A stretch of DNA of 64,000 bases from Pontibacillus chungwhensis. GTDB taxonomy: Bacteria; Bacillota; Bacilli; Bacillales; BH030062. Below the pieces are notes generated by a model, which did not search any database, was not told where the DNA came from, and saw only the letters and a list, made by a program, of their open reading frames with translations. Below are positions 59,821 to 64,000 of this stretch, piece after piece. Position numbers and translations under genes: made by a program. The stretch lies in contig NZ_CP126446.1 of NCBI RefSeq assembly GCF_030166655.1, forward strand, positions 1,302,001 through 1,366,000, given 5' to 3'. Each line of letters starts with the position of its first letter. Within the stretch, counting starts at the first letter, position 1.

Positions 59821-61017
59821 CTATTTCTCCTTATCCAGTTTATAAGGGTTTGAGATGGTTCCGGTTCGGTTAATTTCAACAGTGGCATCTACCGAAATAT
59901 CGACCTCAGGAAAAGTGCTGTCCCATTCTTGTTTGACAGTTTTCCAATAGGCAGGGTCTTTTCGGTGGAGTAGATCACCAAAACCGAAGATATCACTCTG
60001 GTAATCCTCTTGAACATCTTTAACGGTTTCGTTAAGTAGAATGGTGAGCTGTTTGCTAAAGCTTTGCTCTAGTTCTTTAATGGCATCTACTTTCATCAGG
60101 TCCACTTCGCATTCAACATCTGCAATATTCCCTTCCACCATTACCTTCACATTAAAGTGAGGTTCGCCGTTTTGAATCGACACTGTTTTGTCGCTTTTGG
60201 CTTTCATGACCTCTAACGTAATGCTTCCATCATCTTTGCATGTGAAATATTCAGCGGTATTCCTCACATTGCCTTGTATATAGTTAAAGCCTTTACTCTG
60301 AGCCTGATCCATCCACCCAATTAATCGATCCCCTTTGAAAACACCAACGGAGTCGACGCGTACATCTGTTGGAGCGCCCACGTCTTCTACATTTTCAAGC
60401 CTGCTTCCTTTTTCTAAGTCTCCTACGTTGTACACTCCGCTTAACACGGGTTCTTGTCCATCGCTGAGGATCTGTGTAATGAGTTGCTGAATTTTAACAA
60501 CGATCGAAGGGGCCCAGTAATCCCTAGATGTTTGCATGGAAAAATACATTTTACTTGCTGGGATTTTCTCCATTGGGGTTAAGATTGTGAGCAGGTCATG
60601 AGCTTCCATTCCTTTTGCCACAGCCATGTGAAAATCTGTCCGAAGCTCGTGGTCCCTGGTAAGGAAATCAAGGGTTTCGCTAATCCCTGAGCGGGCCAGC
60701 TCCTCCCCGAAGACAACTTTCCTGATATGAGATAAATACACTTTCCGGGGAGCTTTGTCTGTTAAGCCCCTCAAAGCTTCAAACATGGAGCGTCCTTCGC
60801 TCGTATAGGTGGTCACAGCGGTTCGTGTGGAAATGGTCTTAGCCGCTACTTCAGCTGGGTTAATGATTTGGACTGTGAACTTGTAGCCATTTTCTGTTTT
60901 ATCAAGACCCAAGCCGGTCGCAATGGCGAGTTCGTCCAGTTCGCGTTTACTCCAGCACCCCGTTAAACTCGTGAGTAAAAAGAGTAGCGTAATGCATAAA
61001 AGAAGTCGTTTCTTCAT
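59821..61017 (-). CDS. gerC: Spore germination lipoprotein GerC
   Basis: 398 residues, Ger(x)C family: a lipoprotein signal with LTGCWSKRELDELAIATGLGLD (quoted in part as LTGCWSKREL), the DELAI-A-G-D signature, and three alpha/beta domains. C subunits are anchored outside the inner spore membrane and needed for receptor assembly. It overlaps gerA by 4 bp. Confidence 0.93.
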   Translation of the reverse strand: MKKRLLLCITLLFLLTSLTGCWSKRELDELAIATGLGLDKTENGYKFTVQIINPAEVAAKTISTRTAVTTYTSEGRSMFEALRGLTDKAPRKVYLSHIRKVVFGEELARSGISETLDFLTRDHELRTDFHMAVAKGMEAHDLLTILTPMEKIPASKMYFSMQTSRDYWAPSIVVKIQQLITQILSDGQEPVLSGVYNVGDLEKGSRLENVEDVGAPTDVRVDSVGVFKGDRLIGWMDQAQSKGFNYIQGNVRNTAEYFTCKDDGSITLEVMKAKSDKTVSIQNGEPHFNVKVMVEGNIADVECEVDLMKVDAIKELEQSFSKQLTILLNETVKDVQEDYQSDIFGFGDLLHRKDPAYWKTVKQEWDSTFPEVDISVDATVEINRTGTISNPYKLDKEK

Positions 61018-62609
61018 GATGAATCACCCTTTTTTGGTGGTCGTGATGTAGGACTTGGCTTGTGCATGTTTTCTCGATTTATATTCTTTTGGTTAATTAA
61101 ACGCTGGCGTGACAGTAGCCCCCAGCGCGGGAATCTGAGTATCGTGTCCTTTTGGTCGCTTGTGATATAAGGTGCGATTGGACTTAAATACGGAACACCA
61201 AAAGAACGTAGACTTGCCAGGTGTAAAGCGAGTGCAATCAGTCCTAGTAAAATGCCGAATAATCCAAAGGTTGCCGCTAAGAACATAAATAGAAAGCGCA
61301 GCATGCGGATTGAGATCGCGAAATTAAAGCTTGGCGATACGAAACTTGAAATCGCGGTCAGACTCACAACGATAATCATCGCGCTTGAGACAAGACCGGC
61401 TTCTACAGCCGCCTGCCCTAAAACAAGGGCCCCGACAATTGAGATCGCAGAACCAACTGCTTTAGGGAGTCTGACCCCAGCCTCACGTAGGATCTCGAAC
61501 GTTACTTCCATAATAAGAGCCTCGACTAACGCAGGGAATGGAACGCCTTCTCGCTGTGAAGATAAGTTGATTAAGAGAGACGTAGGAATCATTTCCTGAT
61601 GATAGGTCGTGAGTGCGACGTATACAGAAGGAGTGAGCAAAGCAAGAAAGAACGACAAGAAGCGGATCATACGGACGAGTGTCGAGAAGTCTGATCGCTG
61701 GTAATAGTCTTCTGGTGACTGGAAGAACTGCATAAAGAGGGCAGGGACCAGTAAGACAAAAGGTGAACCGTCCACGATAATCGCGATGCGTCCTTCTAAC
61801 AATCCGGCAGCGATACTGTCAGGCCGTTCCGAGTTATAAACCGTGGGAAACGGTGTATACGTTTCATCTTGTATCAGTTCTTCTATATATCCGCTATCTA
61901 AAATGGAGTCAATGTCGATCTGGTTTAAGCGTTTATGGACCTCTTTTACGACTTTATCGTTCGCTATGCCGTTCATATAAGCGACGGCTACATCGGTTTT
62001 CGTCTTCTTACCAATGGATTGTGTGGAAATCCAAAGGTTAGGGTCTTTAATTTTACGTCGGAGTAGAGCTGTGTTTGTTCTTAAGGTTTCTGTAAAACCG
62101 TCTTTAGGCCCTCGAACAACGGCTTGAGTACTCGGCTCTTCCACGCCTCGGTCTTGCCAGCCACGAGTACTAACACAAAGAGCTTTCGTTTCACCTTCTA
62201 AGAAAATCACCGTATCCCCTGAAAGGACGTGAAGGAGTATATCGTCTAACGTATCAAGCTCATCCATCTCTCCAGCAGTTAAGACATGATCCCGTATGGT
62301 GTAATACATGCCTTTCTCTGAAGCTTGCTGGCTTAATCTCGTTTGACGAATATCAGACATCAACGTTTCAAGGAGTGATTCATGGACTGTATGTTCATTC
62401 ACAAGACCATCTGTATACACGACCGCTATTTTCACGGTACGCTTTTCTCCGATCTTGAACTTACGTATCACAATGTCCGTACTCTCTCCTAAGGAATGCT
62501 TAATAAACGTGAGGTTCTTAGGAAGATCAGGATCGATCGGTGTTGGATACTCTTCTTCCGTCTGCTGACTATTCTCTTTTTTCGTAAATAAACGAAATAA
62601 CTTTTTCAT
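61014..62609 (-). CDS. gerA: Spore germination receptor GerA subunit
   Basis: 531 residues of the GerA family: a cytosolic N-terminal domain (to about 260) and about five membrane helices. Typical stretches are EGRIAIIVDGSPFVLLVPAL, HQEMIPTSLLINLSSQREGVP in part, RLPKAVGSAISIVGALVLG and PYLSPIAPYI. A subunits form the oligomeric ion channel of the receptor. Start 62609 follows gaggg. First gene of a five-gene operon A-C-D-B-B. Confidence 0.94.
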   Translation of the reverse strand: MKKLFRLFTKKENSQQTEEEYPTPIDPDLPKNLTFIKHSLGESTDIVIRKFKIGEKRTVKIAVVYTDGLVNEHTVHESLLETLMSDIRQTRLSQQASEKGMYYTIRDHVLTAGEMDELDTLDDILLHVLSGDTVIFLEGETKALCVSTRGWQDRGVEEPSTQAVVRGPKDGFTETLRTNTALLRRKIKDPNLWISTQSIGKKTKTDVAVAYMNGIANDKVVKEVHKRLNQIDIDSILDSGYIEELIQDETYTPFPTVYNSERPDSIAAGLLEGRIAIIVDGSPFVLLVPALFMQFFQSPEDYYQRSDFSTLVRMIRFLSFFLALLTPSVYVALTTYHQEMIPTSLLINLSSQREGVPFPALVEALIMEVTFEILREAGVRLPKAVGSAISIVGALVLGQAAVEAGLVSSAMIIVVSLTAISSFVSPSFNFAISIRMLRFLFMFLAATFGLFGILLGLIALALHLASLRSFGVPYLSPIAPYITSDQKDTILRFPRWGLLSRQRLINQKNINRENMHKPSPTSRPPKKGDSS

Positions 62610-62666
62610 AACCATCCCTCATAAAAAGCCGACGTATCAATCACTTTCCTGTAGTAAAGTATAGAA

Positions 62667-62718
62667 GCGTGTCAGACACCATGTGGTGCTTTAAAAGGTT
62701 AAAGGGTGTCAGACACGC
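62667..62718. repeat. Two GTGTCAGACAC palindromes upstream of the ger operon
   Basis: gcgtgtcagacacc (62667-62680) and gggtgtcagacacgc (62704-62718), 37 bp apart. Confidence 0.8.
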
Positions 62719-62752
62719 TTTAGTCTGTTGAAGTGCGTGTGGAATCTCCCAA

Positions 62753-63120
62753 GGCGCTTGCGCTTTTCTTGATCTAGCTCCGGCGGCCATCCCCTTGAGC
62801 TTAAGTCAACCCTCTACGTGGCAAAGTCGCCACTTCGAGGTTTGTCTTAAGCTTGACGGGGATAAACGGCCGCTTGCGCTTTTCATGTCTAGCTCCAGCG
62901 CCCAGATTCTCGCGACATAAGTCAGACCACTCTGTGGCAAAGACCGCCACGCCGTGTTCTGTCTTATGCGTGTCGAATCTCCCGGGGCGCTTGCGCTTTT
63001 CTTGATCTAGCTCCGGCGGCCATCCCCTTGAGCTTAAGTCAACCCTCTACGTGGCAAAGTCGCCACTTCGAGGTTTGTCTTAAGCTTGACGGGGATAAAC
63101 GGGCCGCCTGCGCTTTTCTT
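62753..63120. repeat. Array of three 'cgcttgcgctttt' hairpin repeats
   Basis: 62753-62869 and 62986-63102 are identical over 117 bp; between them is a diverged copy (62870-62985). Each unit reads tctagctccggcg, an inverted pair cttaagtcaa.../...ttgtcttaag (cataagtcag/ctgtcttatg in the middle one), a central gtggcaaag-cgccac hairpin, then ggcgcttgcgctttt. They can fold as long stems. No gene lies in this 650-bp gap. Confidence 0.85.
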
Positions 63121-63257
63121 ACTAGCTTCTACATTGTTTGGTAATTCATACACATTTAGGTGGGATTGTCTTAAGTTCGAGATAGTGGGTGGGTTTTTGC
63201 GTGATTGAGGGATGGGTATGTGGTACAGTGAGAGGGAAAAGAGGAAAGGATGATTGG

Positions 63258-63740
63258 ATGTACGGTTTAGAAGAGAAACGTCAGCAAGTGTTGGATTATT
63301 TAAATAGCCTATCAGATGAACAAGCTTCTAAGAAACCAGATGAAGATACATGGTCTGTACTCGAAGTCGCGGAGCACCTTTATTTAATGGAAGGGTTTAT
63401 CATCCAGAAGATCGATAAAACCATCCGTGGTGGGGAGCGTGTAGAGACGTCAAAGAAACCGATTCATCATACACCTGATCGTTCACACAAGGTCGATGCC
63501 CCAGAAGGCTTAAAGCCAAAGGGAGACTTCAAATCGATTCAGGATGCTCTTGAAGGTTTGAAGCGCTCTAGAGAAGCGACGTTGTTCCTTCTTCATAACA
63601 AAGACGAAGAAACGCTTCAAAGCTATTCGTTCCCACATCCCGTATTCGGTGAAATGTCACTGGATCAGTGGGCTGAGTTTATCGGTTGGCATGAGCTTCG
63701 CCACCTTGAACAAATGAAAGAAGTAGCAGAAACCAACTAA
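63258..63740 (+). CDS. DinB/YfiT-like four-helix protein
   Basis: 160 residues of the DinB_2 superfamily. Possible metal-binding His residues are in VAEHLYLMEG and the C-terminal GWHELRHLEQM, the usual H-x3-H pattern. Many members are putative thiol-dependent transferases (bacillithiol). Start 63258 is chosen for aaagga 7 bp upstream; frames further upstream lack a site. A terminator (aaacccggg/cccgggttt, 63748-63774) follows. Confidence 0.85.
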   Translation: MYGLEEKRQQVLDYLNSLSDEQASKKPDEDTWSVLEVAEHLYLMEGFIIQKIDKTIRGGERVETSKKPIHHTPDRSHKVDAPEGLKPKGDFKSIQDALEGLKRSREATLFLLHNKDEETLQSYSFPHPVFGEMSLDQWAEFIGWHELRHLEQMKEVAETN

Positions 63741-63747
63741 TTAGGAA

Positions 63748-63774
63748 AAACCCGGGGCTATTAGTCCCGGGTTT
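63748..63774 (+). terminator. Terminator of the DinB-like gene
   Basis: aaacccggg and cccgggttt form a perfect 9-bp stem. Confidence 0.75.
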
Positions 63775-63819
63775 ACTAGTGCTATAGGTGGATTTTATAG
63801 CCTGTTGCCCCACAATAAA

Positions 63820-63849
63820 TTGACGATGAAACCTCACTATTTTTATACT
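63820..63849 (+). promoter_or_regulatory. Promoter of the TetR-type gene
   Basis: TTGACG (63820-63825) and TATACT (63844-63849), 18-bp spacer. Confidence 0.6.
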
Positions 63850-63860
63850 TAGCATAGAGG

Positions 63861-63878
63861 GGAATGAATGTTCATTCC
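63861..63878. promoter_or_regulatory. TetR-type operator
   Basis: ggaatgaa-tg-ttcattcc is an 18-bp palindrome, placed about 10-30 bp after the -10 box, so binding would block the regulator's own transcription. Confidence 0.75.
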
Positions 63879-63905
63879 GCTCCGGATGTAATGGAGGGTA
63901 CCTTG

Positions 63906-64000
63906 ATGGAAACAGCGACGAATAAACGAAAAGATATTTTAGAAGCGGGGCTTATGCTTTTTGCCGAGCGTGGCTATGATGCAACGACCATTCCTATGAT
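63906..64000 (+). CDS. TetR-family regulator, 5' part only
   Basis: The window ends inside this gene. The visible part METATNKRKDILEAGLMLFA followed by ERGYDATTIPM is the first helix-turn-helix region of TetR repressors. ATG 63906 follows ggaggg (63894-63899); TTG 63903 is possible. A palindromic operator upstream suggests autoregulation. The ligand and targets are beyond the window. Confidence 0.85.
   Translation, partial: METATNKRKDILEAGLMLFAERGYDATTIPM

Noticed and set aside
62753-63120. tRNA-like or structured non-coding RNA genes
   Set aside because: The hairpins are explained by repeat copies; no acceptor stem/anticodon arrangement and no promoter.

Overview
The window comes from a spore-forming, salt-adapted member of the Bacillaceae; Pontibacillus or Halobacillus-like is my guess, not a proof. 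The evidence is a five-gene ger germination operon, a comQXPA competence quorum-sensing locus, two BCCT osmolyte transporters, flotillin, XpaC/TelA, YhaM, LtaS, strong GGAGG ribosome sites and many Rho-independent terminators. No rRNA, tRNA or CRISPR array was found.

Layout. 1-4.3 kb: LacI regulator, oligo-1,6-glucosidase and a chemotaxis receptor. 4.4-10.7 kb: an AT-rich accessory island with a headless winged-helix gene, a two-gene Gabija-like anti-phage system (gajA, gajB), a 1,062-bp transposase-less element with 25-bp perfect terminal inverted repeats and a 10-bp target duplication that carries a lipoprotein gene, and a small unknown gene. 11-24 kb: flotillin, xpaC-telA, two BCCT transporters, YhaM, an RluA-type pseudouridine synthase, TrhO, a secreted M14 carboxypeptidase and, between the last two blocks, a probable 6S RNA on the minus strand. 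25-29.4 kb: comQ, comX (55 aa, only found by reading the DNA), comP, comA. 29.6-42.7 kb: a synthase-dependent exopolysaccharide locus with a GT2 polymerase, HEAT-repeat membrane protein, degenerate response regulator, UDP-HexNAc dehydrogenase, dedicated GlmS and truncated GlmU, an anchored glycosidase-like protein, and three copies of one TIM-barrel domain at its two edges. 43.3-44.7 kb: an intact IS150-group element. 44.8-52.8 kb: ferritin, small proteins, an arginine-modifying gene pair (YqcI/YcgG and DDAH-like), LtaS, MdaB-like and ArsR-like proteins. 52.9-57 kb: SAM-I riboswitch, metNIQ and an M20 amidohydrolase. 57.2-62.6 kb: a 28-residue cationic peptide and the ger operon. The end holds a DinB-like protein and the start of a TetR regulator with its operator.

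The intergenic DNA is unusually rich in repeats. Three families are seen: (a) about 125-bp hairpin elements whose outer arms differ between copies but stay complementary within each copy; (b) short GTGTCAGACAC palindromes, once as a 37-bp tandem array; (c) 'cgcttgcgctttt' hairpin repeats, one relative of which is nested inside two copies of family (a). The IS150-group element also sits inside a family (a) copy.

The most promising biology is the exopolysaccharide locus, the covarying hairpin family, the Gabija-like island with its cargo element, and the YqcI-DDAH pair, which may make hydroxylated arginine and release hydroxylamine.
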